From positions 1 through 64,000 of the forward strand of contig SVDH01000001.1 of the NCBI GenBank assembly GCA_015057865.1: 64,000 bases of DNA. The letters run 5' to 3'. Shown here in pieces: positions 1 to 8,900 of the stretch (position 1 is its first letter; each line of letters starts with the position of its first letter). This DNA comes from Lachnospiraceae bacterium (lineage in GTDB: Bacteria > Bacillota > Clostridia > Lachnospirales > Lachnospiraceae). The position numbers were made by a program, and so were the translations under genes. The notes beneath the pieces were generated by a model. That model made no database searches, had not been told where the DNA came from, and was given only the letters and a program-made list of their open reading frames with translations.

Positions 1-8
1 ATGGCGAG

Positions 9-701
9 TCAGAGATAGCGATCCTTCATCTCTAACTCTCTGACTTTTTTTAGCAGGTCATTCTCCATCTGCAGATCTCGGTTGCGCCGTTCCAGTTCTG
101 CAATCCTGTCCCGCATTTCCTCCTCAGGAGTGCGGCTTGGCATTGTTCCTGCACGGCGACCCCTTCGGTCTTCCAAACCGGCAGCCCCCATTTCCTCATA
201 CCGTTTCACCCAGTTTCGCACCTGCTGGTAAGAACACTGGTATTTCAAGGCCATTGCGCCATAGTTCTTATCGTGGGCCAGACAATCCTGGACGATCATT
301 AGCCTTTCTTCCGGTGTTGTGCTTCTGGCTTTCCTCATGTAGCTACCTCCTCCGCTTGTGCGTGATTTGATCTCTCCATGAGTAGTATACTCCTTTATCC
401 AGTTTTGCAACTGGGAAGAACTGCGTAAATGAAATTTTTTTACGATATCTGCCTGGCTTGACTTTCCATCAAGATATTCAAGAACTGCCTGTAACTTTAG
501 CTCCTGAGAATAAACGTTGTTACTGGACTGAGGCATAAGGGCAGTGGGACCATCAGCGAGATATAGATTGCGCCAGCGCCGAATGCTGGACCTGCCCACA
601 CCTGTCAACCGAGCCGCTTCAGAAACACTGATTTCATCCGCCAGTACCCGTTCAACTATCCTTACCTTTTCTTCAGGATCAATCTTACTTTTTCTGGACA
701 T
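9..701 (-). CDS. IS3/IS150-type transposase OrfA (DNA-binding half)
   Basis: This 230-residue protein is the DNA-binding, regulatory half of an IS3-group transposase. It has two or three helix-turn-helix units: residues about 10-55 (SEAARLTGVGRSSIRRW), 65-105 and 130-175 (YQQVRNWVKRYEEMGAAGL). A C-terminal leucine-zipper-like helix follows (IAELERRNRDLQMENDLLKK). The catalytic DDE half (OrfB) would be made by -1 frameshifting on the A7G run near the end of the gene. A GGGGG ribosome site lies 7 bases before the ATG at 701. The ORF is intact, so this end of the element looks recent rather than decayed. Confidence 0.85.
   Translation of the reverse strand: MSRKSKIDPEEKVRIVERVLADEISVSEAARLTGVGRSSIRRWRNLYLADGPTALMPQSSNNVYSQELKLQAVLEYLDGKSSQADIVKKFHLRSSSQLQNWIKEYTTHGEIKSRTSGGGSYMRKARSTTPEERLMIVQDCLAHDKNYGAMALKYQCSYQQVRNWVKRYEEMGAAGLEDRRGRRAGTMPSRTPEEEMRDRIAELERRNRDLQMENDLLKKVRELEMKDRYL
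44..51 (-). promoter_or_regulatory. Probable programmed -1 frameshift slippery site (AAAAAAAG)
   Basis: On the minus strand, within the last 15 codons of orfA, the sequence reads CTA AAA AAA GTC. The run of seven A plus G is the classic IS3-family slippery site that fuses OrfA to OrfB. The -1 frame stays open to the window edge. That OrfB follows is inference, because it lies outside the window. Confidence 0.65.
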
Positions 702-706
702 AGAAA

Positions 707-750
707 TACCCCCAAGTAGGTTTTATATTTCATTGTCCTACTTGGGGGTA
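707..750 (-). promoter_or_regulatory. Hairpin sequestering the orfA ribosome site
   Basis: A perfect 14-base inverted repeat (707-720 and 737-750, loop of 16) contains the GGGGG ribosome site of orfA. In RNA reading in from outside the element the hairpin would mask translation initiation. Insertion sequences such as IS10 and IS50 use this device against activation by external promoters. Its role here is inference. Confidence 0.6.
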
Positions 751-758
751 GCATACCA

Positions 759-811
759 AAGTGCCTGACCCCTTAACACTTTAAAGCGCGAAGGTGCCAG
801 GCACCTTCGTC
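759..811. repeat. GGTGCCWGGCACC palindromic repeat, copy 1
   Basis: The core at 789-809 is a 21-base near-perfect palindrome (CGAAGGTGCC-A-GGCACCTTCG). Upstream lie a CACTTTAAAGCG segment and GTGCCTGACCCC, both also found in the copy at 25201. The IS end abuts the repeat, so the IS appears to have inserted in or beside it. Confidence 0.75.
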
Positions 812-891
812 AAGACTAACTCCGGCATGGATATTTTATCCAACTACCAGTTTCCTCCAGAGGTTTTTTTTGATACGATAGGAACAAGTAC

Positions 892-953
892 GACATCATG
901 ACGTGACAGCCACCTATTAACTCGCATATCAGATAGGAGGTGACATCATGACG
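892..953 (+). repeat. Duplicated start region upstream of recombinase 1
   Basis: The 12-mer GACATCATGACG occurs at 892-903 and again over the true start at 942-953, each preceded by GATAGGA. The upstream copy gives only Met-Thr-stop. Between them CACCTAT (910-916) can pair with the ribosome-site segment ATAGGAGGTG. The arrangement could be a translational or protein-binding control site, or a relic of local duplication. Confidence 0.45.
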
Positions 954-1559
954 GACACATACGGATACATTAGAGTCAGCAGCAGGGATCAGCACGAAGA
1001 CCGACAACTGATCATCATGCAGCAAAAGGAGATTCCGGAGAAAAACATTTATATTGACAAGGCCTCCGGAAAAGACTTCAACCGCCCGGCCTACAAAAGG
1101 CTCGTCAGGAGAATGAAACAGGACGATCTTCTCTATATTAAGAGCATCGACCGGCTGGGCAGAAACTATGAGGAGATCATCGACCAGTGGCGCATGCTCA
1201 CGAAAGACAAAAGGGTCGATATCTGCGTGCTCGACATGCCGCTTTTGGACACGCGGATGGGAAAAGATCTGATGGGAACATTTCTGGCGGACCTGGTTCT
1301 GCAGATCCTCTCGTTCGTGGCGGAAAATGAGCGGCGGGTGATCAAGGAGCGCCAGGCGGAGGGCATCGCCGCAGCAAAAAAAAGGGGCGTCAAGTTCGGA
1401 CGCCCGCGAAAACCGTTACCGGAAAACTATTCAGATGTCTATCAACGCTGGAAATCAGGTCAGATTACTGCGGTGGCAGCGGCAAAAGAACTGGGGATGC
1501 CCCGGTCAACCTTTCGATACAGGGCGAAAGTGTGTACTTTTTCGCCACCGGAAAAATAG
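948..1559 (+). CDS. Small serine recombinase (resolvase/invertase family), copy 1
   Basis: This is a 203-residue site-specific recombinase. The catalytic domain (about 1-140) has the nucleophile serine in YIRVSSRDQ, the DDLLYIKSIDRLGRNYEE block, and the E helix QILSFVAENERRVIKERQAEGI. A short C-terminal HTH (AVAAAKELGMPRSTFRYRAK) would bind DNA. The start is fixed by AGGAGGTG seven bases upstream. It is a close paralogue of the gene at 22098; both sit upstream of surface-protein genes. Resolvases and invertases recombine short sites to delete or flip DNA. I cannot tell from sequence whether this one acts on the local locus, on a mobile element, or only as a regulator. Confidence 0.88.
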   Translation: MTDTYGYIRVSSRDQHEDRQLIIMQQKEIPEKNIYIDKASGKDFNRPAYKRLVRRMKQDDLLYIKSIDRLGRNYEEIIDQWRMLTKDKRVDICVLDMPLLDTRMGKDLMGTFLADLVLQILSFVAENERRVIKERQAEGIAAAKKRGVKFGRPRKPLPENYSDVYQRWKSGQITAVAAAKELGMPRSTFRYRAKVCTFSPPEK

Positions 1560-1628
1560 CCTATTTTCATAGGAAAACAGGCCTGCGGTGAGTTTTATGC
1601 CATTAAAAAGAAGTTTTGTGCCAAGAGA

Positions 1629-1657
1629 TTGCAAAAAAAATGACAAGATGCTATAGT
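1629..1657 (+). promoter_or_regulatory. Sigma-70-type promoter TTGCAA-N17-TATAGT
   Basis: The -35 is at 1629-1634 and the -10 at 1652-1657, with 17-base spacing. It points at the AP2 gene and the giant surface-protein operon and would give a leader of about 230 bases. Confidence 0.55.
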
Positions 1658-1719
1658 TTAGCGTAGATAATAAGGTTATTGGCGATTTTTGTAGCCAATT
1701 AACCTAAAATAGACGGTTT

Positions 1720-1754
1720 TTTGACGGTTTCTTTGATGTTTTTTATATCATAAT
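1720..1754 (+). promoter_or_regulatory. Surface-locus motif promoter: TTTGACG-N5-TTTGATG-N10-CATAAT
   Basis: Half-sites lie at 1720-1726 and 1732-1738, with a third GACG at 1712-1715 in the same helical phase. A -10-like CATAAT lies at 1749-1754. The same architecture occurs at 22710-22743 and 22902-22936. Direct half-sites one helical turn apart in place of a good -35 suggest binding by an activator. That is inference. Confidence 0.55.
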
Positions 1755-1892
1755 AAGGATAGATCATAGTCCCTGAATGGGATGAGATGGGAAAAGAGAT
1801 TGTTTAGAAAACGTGAAAACATATCTTTGGGCGACTAGAAACATAGGCGCAAAAAAGTACACTTTTTTGTTTTTTGAAAGGTGGTGGTGAGT

Positions 1893-2849
1893 TTGCCAAA
1901 GATCAACAACTTAACAGGTGCAACATTCGGTAAGCTCACCGTCTTAGAAAAAACGGCAGAGCGCGATGGAAGATACATCGTATGGAACTGCCGATGCACC
2001 TGCGGGAATGAAGTCCATGTCAGCAGCAAGAAGCTGCAGCGGGGCACCGTCATCAGCTGTGGCTGTGACGGCAGTGTCACACGGAAACGCGGCGCACCGT
2101 ATGAGGACATCACAGGCAAGCGCTTCGGGGACCTGACCGCGATCCGACGGGCCGAATCGGTAAACGGCAAAACAATGTGGCTGTGCCGATGCGACTGCGG
2201 GAACGAGATCGTCGCCGAAAAGCAGGCGCTAAAGACAGGACGGATCATCAGCTGCGGCTGTAAGAAAACCGGGCAGCGGGGCCGGGTGTTCAAAGACATC
2301 ACAGGTCAGCGGTTCGGAAGGCTGACGGCGATCGAGCCGACGAAGCGAAGAGACTGCAAAGGATCGGTCTTCTGGAAATGCCGATGCGACTGCGGCGGCG
2401 AGACAGAGGTCACCGAGGACAGCTTACGGACGGGCAACACCGTATCGTGCGGCTGCCGGAAGCAGGAGATCCAGGAAAACATCCGGGACAACTTAACGTT
2501 TGTCGATGGGACATGCATTGACTACTTAAGGTCCAGGAAATCCCGGTCAGACAATAAGAGCGGATTCCGCGGGGTCTACCGGATCGGTGATAAATACCGG
2601 GTGAACATAGGGTTCCAAAGCAAACGTTATTATTTAGGAACTTATGACAACTATGAGGAAGCAGTCAGCGTTCGACAGGATGCAGAAAAAGAACTGCACG
2701 AAAGGTACATCAAGCTCTACGACTGGTGGAGCGAGCGGGCCAGATCAGATCCTGACTGGGCCGAGGAACATCCATTTACCTTCCAGGTGGAAGTCAAAGA
2801 TAAAGAGGTATATACCACCTCACCGCTGTTTCAGGCAGCAAACATGTAG
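1893..2849 (+). CDS. AP2-domain protein with three Cys-rich ribbon repeats
   Basis: The protein has three tandem repeats of the form W-x-CRCxCGxE ... SCGC (residues about 15-55, 68-112 and 122-188), each looking like a zinc ribbon. An AP2-type DNA-binding domain follows (about 220-275, SGFRGVYRIGDKYRVNIGF and YYLGTYDNYEEA). Such proteins are common in phages and mobile elements, often beside homing nucleases, and probably bind DNA. I chose the TTG at 1893 because AAAGGTGG lies at proper spacing and the family usually begins MPKINNLTG. An in-frame GTG at 1881 is the alternative. The gene lies 56 bases ahead of the giant surface gene with no terminator between, so co-transcription is likely and a regulatory role is possible. 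Confidence 0.75.
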   Translation: MPKINNLTGATFGKLTVLEKTAERDGRYIVWNCRCTCGNEVHVSSKKLQRGTVISCGCDGSVTRKRGAPYEDITGKRFGDLTAIRRAESVNGKTMWLCRCDCGNEIVAEKQALKTGRIISCGCKKTGQRGRVFKDITGQRFGRLTAIEPTKRRDCKGSVFWKCRCDCGGETEVTEDSLRTGNTVSCGCRKQEIQENIRDNLTFVDGTCIDYLRSRKSRSDNKSGFRGVYRIGDKYRVNIGFQSKRYYLGTYDNYEEAVSVRQDAEKELHERYIKLYDWWSERARSDPDWAEEHPFTFQVEVKDKEVYTTSPLFQAANM

Positions 2850-2905
2850 TAACGCAAACTGATCACACACTGAAACAGTGGGGTTGAAGAAGAAAGGAAA
2901 GAGCA

Positions 2906-5900
2906 ATGAAAAAGAGTAGATTTGGAAAGGTGATTGCCTTACTGCTGGTAGCAGCACTCTTTTTGGGTAGCTTCGGACTTACCGGTCATTACCAGGTATT
3001 CGCAGCCGAAGATACCAGTGCGGCAGTAGAGCAGGCGGCTGACGAATCTGTTGATACAGCAGATGAAGAAGTCGTTTTAAAGAATTCTGCGACACAAGAT
3101 ACAGCTGTGTCTGAAGATGCAACAGTAACGACTGAAAGCACGCAGTCAGTCGATACATCTGCGGACCAGAGCACAGCAGATGAAGATTCTGATGTAGAAG
3201 AGTCTGAGGATATTGCTACTACTTATACAAAGGATCTGGCTGAAGTAACGGTTAAGGCTGTTACAGAAGACGGTGCTTTTGATGAGGAAGTAGAACTGGT
3301 CGTAAAACAGCTTGCAGACACATCCGACGAGTATAAGGATGCTGCAGCAGAACTTGAAAAAGAAGATGTGGAATACGATGGCATGATCGCATACGACATC
3401 CACTTCAAGAGCGTCGAGACCGGAAAAGAAGTTGAACCGAACGGAACAGTTTCTGTTGATATCAAAGCAAAGGAAAAAGGCCTGAAGGCAATCGATGCTG
3501 AGAATTTTGACAAGGGTTCTGTACAGATCACGCATATCGGATCTGACAAGACAGAAGTCGTAGCAGACAACGATGCTGCAAGTGATGTTGAAGGAACTGT
3601 TAAAGTCAATGCGAACGATACTGCAGTCAAAGAGATCAAAGCTGAGTTTGATGTGGAGAGTTTCTCGACGTTTGTTTTGACTTGGGGTGAAAACAATATC
3701 AATAGTGCGACCATTCATTTTGGAACAACGAATGGGACAACATTTGAAGAGTTTGCAGAAGAAACCATTAATTTTGATACAAATGCCACCAGTATCAATA
3801 TTGCCAATAAATTTGATGGTTATACCTATAAAGGTGCTACTTATTGTACAAATGGACAAACCATAGCACAGGGCGTTACTATGGATTCCATTATCAATAA
3901 GACATCAGCGGGCTGGCAGATCACGCAGTATACCACAAATGATAATGAAGAACTTGTGCCCAGCCAGATTAACATTGCAGACGGAAGTAATATTTATGCT
4001 GAATATTTTATACCGGAAGAGAGTAATCCAACCAGCCCAAGCGATGGATCTGTGCCGAAACCGACCACAACCAAGAGCGTAACAGCTAATGGAGATGGCA
4101 CATATACGATTCAGTTGGATGTAGCCGGAGCAACCGTCACAGAGGATCAGTCTCATTATTGCAATGTTTTAGTCGTTCTTGATGCAACAAGGAGTATGAA
4201 TGGTGCAAAGTGGACGAATGCAAAAGCGGCAATGAAGACATTGATTGAAACCCTTTGTGAAGGAGAAAACGCAGCCAATGCAGGAAAGATTGACTTTGCT
4301 TTAGTAACGTTTGGTCGATCCGCTACAGTTACTCAAAACTGGACAAAAAATAACGCCGCTTTTAAGACCGCATGTGCCAATGTGAGTATGGTAACCACGT
4401 CAGGAACAAACTGGGAAGCTGGTATGCGTGGCGGTCTTTATGGTGTGTTAAACAACATGCCGGATGATGATCCTACATTTGTTATCTTCTTAACTGATGG
4501 TGACCCGAATGTATACTATAGCAGTGGGGATGACACTAACTACACAAATAGCGGAACCACTAATGGATATAATCAGAACGCAAACACATCTGCAAACCAT
4601 TCCGCAGATGAAGCAAAGGCTATTGCTGCAAAGACTAATTTATATGGAATCTATTGTGGAGATAGTGGCACAACGCCATCGGGCGAATCGTACAACCGTC
4701 TTGCCAGTGTAATCACCGGCCAGGGACAGGGTGGTGTTAAAACAATTGCTGCAAATGCCGACACGATTGAAAGCGAGTTCAAAGCTATTGCAGAGACCGC
4801 GCTGCAGAGTATGGGAGCAAATAGTGTATCGGTTGATGATGGTGTTCCTTCTCTGTCATCTGTAAGCGCTCAGACTGTTGGCGAAGCAGGGGCATTTGAG
4901 TATTACATAGCGACTGGAGAGAATCCTTCGGACAGCGATTTTTCACCATGGCCGAATGCACCGGGTGCTTCCTACAGTAATGACAACGGTGTTACATGGG
5001 ATCTTAGCAAAGTAGGTACTTTGCCGGAGAAGACAACGTACCGCTTGAAATTTACTGTTTGGCCAAGTCAGGAAGCATATGATCTTATTGCTGATCTGAA
5101 TAATGGTGTAGTAACTAAGACTGCTGCAGAATTAGACGCGGCAAATATTGTTAAAGGTTCAGATGGAAAATATACGTTAAAGACAAACAGTCATCTGAAT
5201 ACAACGTATACATTTAAAGATACGACTTATACAGATGACAATCCATGGACAGAAAAAGAAATGGATCTGCCAACGGAGACCTTGAAGGTTAAAAAGATCT
5301 GGAATAACCCAACTGACTGGCATATCGGTGATGACAGTGGAAATAGTGTTCAGCTCTATCTGACAAAAGATGGAAAGAATTATCTGTATGGGGACAATGC
5401 CATAACAGTTGCTCCTGACAGTGAGGGTGATCTGATTTGGGAGTCAGAAGAAGAAATCTATATCTCCTGTGGATTCATCAAACAGAATACAACGACCCAT
5501 GCTTACGAGGTTCTGGAAGACGGACATGATTACTCAATTGCAGAGCCGGAATCATTTGCATACTATTGGGATCTGAATGCAGATGTTTATCATCCGATGG
5601 TAATCAATGGTACGGCTCATTACCTGATTCAGAAAGATGATGCAACAGGTACAGATGGTGTTAATTATTACATCCTTAAAGGAGCAGATGGGAAAAAGCA
5701 TAAATATGTTCTTGCAGATAGTGGCGAACATGTAATGACTGCTACGAATGATCGTCGTAGCAATCTGAATCTGACGAAAACGTTAGCTGACGTGCCGGCA
5801 GGAAATAATATTGAGGATACTTTTGAATACACAATAAAAATCAATAATGCCAAAGCAGATAGTGGATCTGCTGATAATTTGAACTCAGATCACTATGTAT

Positions 5901-8900
5901 GGTTCAGTGTAGACTCAGATCCTAGCAGCGCTTTCGCACCAGTTGCGGATGCGGACTTTGAACATGATAGTAATGTTACGGCAGAAAACGGAACAAATGG
6001 ATACTATTATGTAGCTTCTGGTACGGAATTTACATGCAAAATAAAAACGGGATGGAACATTCGATTTATCAATCTGCCGGAAGGTACAACATATACAGTT
6101 ACAGAAAACCTTAATGGCAGCTGGCAATTAAACGACATTGCAGGTTCTGCAATTAAGTATGAAAAAGGTGAGGATGGACAAGCGGTTGAAGTAACAGAGG
6201 ATTACGATATAACTGTCGCTGAGACCGCAGCAAACGGAACCATTGCTGAATCTAATCATAGCTATACCGTTACTTATACCAATAAGCCGGTTTACAATGA
6301 CGAGGATTCTGTAACGAAACCTGACTTTACAGTAGTAAAGAAGGATGAGAATGGTGAAGTAATGAGTGACGTAACGTTCACTCTGACTGGCGATAATGAT
6401 TTTAGTGTTGTCAAGAAAACGGATACAAACGGAACGGCAGCATTTGATTTTAACAGCTTTGATTTTGGGACTAATCCAAAAGCTAAACATGAATTTACGT
6501 TGACAGAGACTGCACCGATAGGATATTCCGGAGCAGGCCCGTGGACAATTACTGTTAACGAAGATGACGGGGTTGTTAAAATTGTCGAGGATACTGACAC
6601 AGGCACATGGCAGCGTATCTGGAACTGGATCATTGGTACGTTTACTAAGCAGGGTGATACTGCTGACACCAGTGAATGGGATAAAGATGGCAAAACCCTG
6701 ACTGTAACCAATCCTTTCAACAGCTTTGACCTGAAGGTTAGCAAGACATTTACAGGACTTACTGATAATGAAGTACCGAAAGATGATTTTGCAATCACAG
6801 TAACCTATTATAAAGATGGTGAAGAACAACAACAGACAGCAACGCTGAAAACTACAGATGAAAATGTTGAATACAATGATGGCGTTTACACCTGGACAAT
6901 TGAGGATGTTCTCTATACATCAGAAGTAACTGCAGAAGAGTCTGGTTACAATGTTGAAAATTATGCAGTAGCACCTTCTGTAGCAGTTACAGGCCCTGAT
7001 AAGAAAACTGGTTCTACCGATACTAAGGCTATCATTGATATGCCGGCAAACAACAATACAGTAATTGCATTCACGAACAAATATGCTAACACTACGCTGG
7101 ATACGAGTGTTGGATTCTTTAAGAAGAATGTAACCACACCGAATACGATCAGCGCAGCCACATTTGCGTTCAGTGCAGTTGAGGTAACTGATGAGACTGG
7201 CGAAACAGTGAAAACCGGTGGCTGGAGTGCTACAGGTTCTGTTAACTATGCAGCCGGTGACTCTGGAGAAAAGAAAGTAGATTTTGGCGAGATCATCTAC
7301 ACAGAAGCAGGAACCTACTATTACAAAGTAACAGAAACTTCACTTCCGGCTGGCTGGAGTGCTACACCGAATACAAAGACAGCGATTGTGAAAGTAGTAG
7401 TTAGTAGAAATGCAACAGATGGTTTCGAGGCGGAAGTAACAGAAGGCACGATTGAAAATGCATATTCTGTTAAGCCGACTACAGTAAGCTTCCCAGTCAA
7501 GAAGGAACTTACGGTACCGGCAGGCCTTACACCAGCAAGCATTGCAAACAAGTTTACCTTCACGCTGACAGCAGAAGAAGGCACACCGATGCCAGAGACG
7601 ACATCCTATACGAACCCGGATGCAGACGGCGGAACAGTTACATTTGGCGACATTGAATACAGCGCACCGGGAACCTACACCTACACGGTAACAGAGACAG
7701 GAAGCGCACCAGGTGTAATAAATGATGCGACAGCAGCTAAGACGGTAACCGTAACCGTAAAAGATAAGGGTGACGGAACACTGACAGCGACAGCTGATTC
7801 TACAACGGGCAAACCGCTGACCTTTACAAACAAGTATGATGTTGAGCCGACTACAGCTAAGATTCCTGTTGAGAAGATCCTCTCTGTAGAGGAAGGACTG
7901 ACTGCGCCTGATATCAAGGAAGCATACACATTTACGCTAGCAGCAGGAAATAATACAGCTTCAGGCGATATTGATACACCGATGCCGGAGACAACATCCT
8001 ACAAAAACCCGGAAGCAGATGGCGGAAAAGTCACATTTGGCGACATCGAATACAGCGCACCTGGAATATATACTTACACAGTAACTGAGAGTGGACAGGT
8101 ACAGGGTATTAACAATGACCCTGCAGCAACAAGCGGCAAGACTGTAACAGTAACTGTAGAGGATAAAGGCGACGGTACACTGACAGCAACTCCGTCTGTA
8201 AATGATGAGAGTCCGCTTGAGTTTACCAATACCTATAGCGTAGAAAAAGTAACAACAACGATTCCAGTTGTTAAGATTCTTGCAACAGCACAGGATGGAC
8301 TGACACCGCCGGATATCAAGGAAGCATACACATTTAAGCTTGAAGCAGTTAAAGACGCACCGATGGTGGATGCTGATGGCGAAGCAATTGAAACTGAGCT
8401 TAAGAACCCGGCAGCAAACGGAGGTTCAATGACATTCGGTGCGATTGCATTCGAAAAACCGGGAACATATGAGTACAAAATTACTGAGTCAGGATCAGTT
8501 AAAGGTGTTACAAATGCGGATCCGGCCAGCCAGACCATCAAGGTCGTTGTAAAAGACAACAGCGACGGAACGATGTCAGCAACTGTAAATGACGGTAAAG
8601 AAGTAGAATTTGTTAACACCTATAATGTTGCGCCGACCACAGTAAACTTCCCGGTAGAAAAAGTTCTGGAAGTGCCGGCAGGCCTTACACCAGCAAGCAT
8701 TGCAAACAAGTTCACCTTCACGCTGACAGCAGAAGAAGGCACACCGATGCCGGAGACAACATCCTACACGAATCCGGATGCAGACGGCGGAACAGTTACA
8801 TTTGGCGACATCGAATACAGCACACCGGGAACCTACACCTACACGGTAACAGAGACAGGAAGCGCACCAGGTGTAATAAATGATACGACAGCAGCCAAGA

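Larger units (their letters stand above)
1..758 (-). mobile_element. IS3-family (IS150-like) insertion sequence, one end, cut by the window edge
   Basis: The element holds orfA and the outer terminal region; orfB and the other end lie to the left of the window. Read on the minus strand the end starts TGGTATGCTACCCCC at 758 and resembles the left end of IS150 as I remember it. The flanking sequence from 759 is a palindromic chromosomal repeat, so 758 is the likely boundary. A target-site duplication cannot be checked because the other end is absent. Confidence 0.75.
1560..1892. other. Regulatory intergenic region between recombinase 1 and the AP2 gene
   Basis: No gene is visible in this 333-base AT-rich stretch. 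It holds two candidate rightward promoters: TTGCAA-N17-TATAGT (1629-1657) and the motif promoter at 1720-1754. It is bounded by two related near-palindromes, 1523-1546 (GGCGAAAG...CTTTTTCGCC, inside the recombinase 3' end) and 1846-1869 (GGCGC-A6-GTACAC-T6-G). These could be recombination sites. Confidence 0.6.

Noticed and set aside
1850-1880. Rho-independent terminator (A6-GTACAC-T6)
   Set aside because: The stem is A-T only with a GT/AC centre and would be too weak to terminate; it is treated as a possible recombination-site half instead.
6128-6832. Long open frames on the minus strand inside the giant surface gene (also 3146-3859 and 12323-12808)
   Set aside because: They lie wholly opposite a strong coding gene, lack ribosome sites and have unnatural residue composition (Cys/Ile/Tyr-rich), as expected of antisense shadows.
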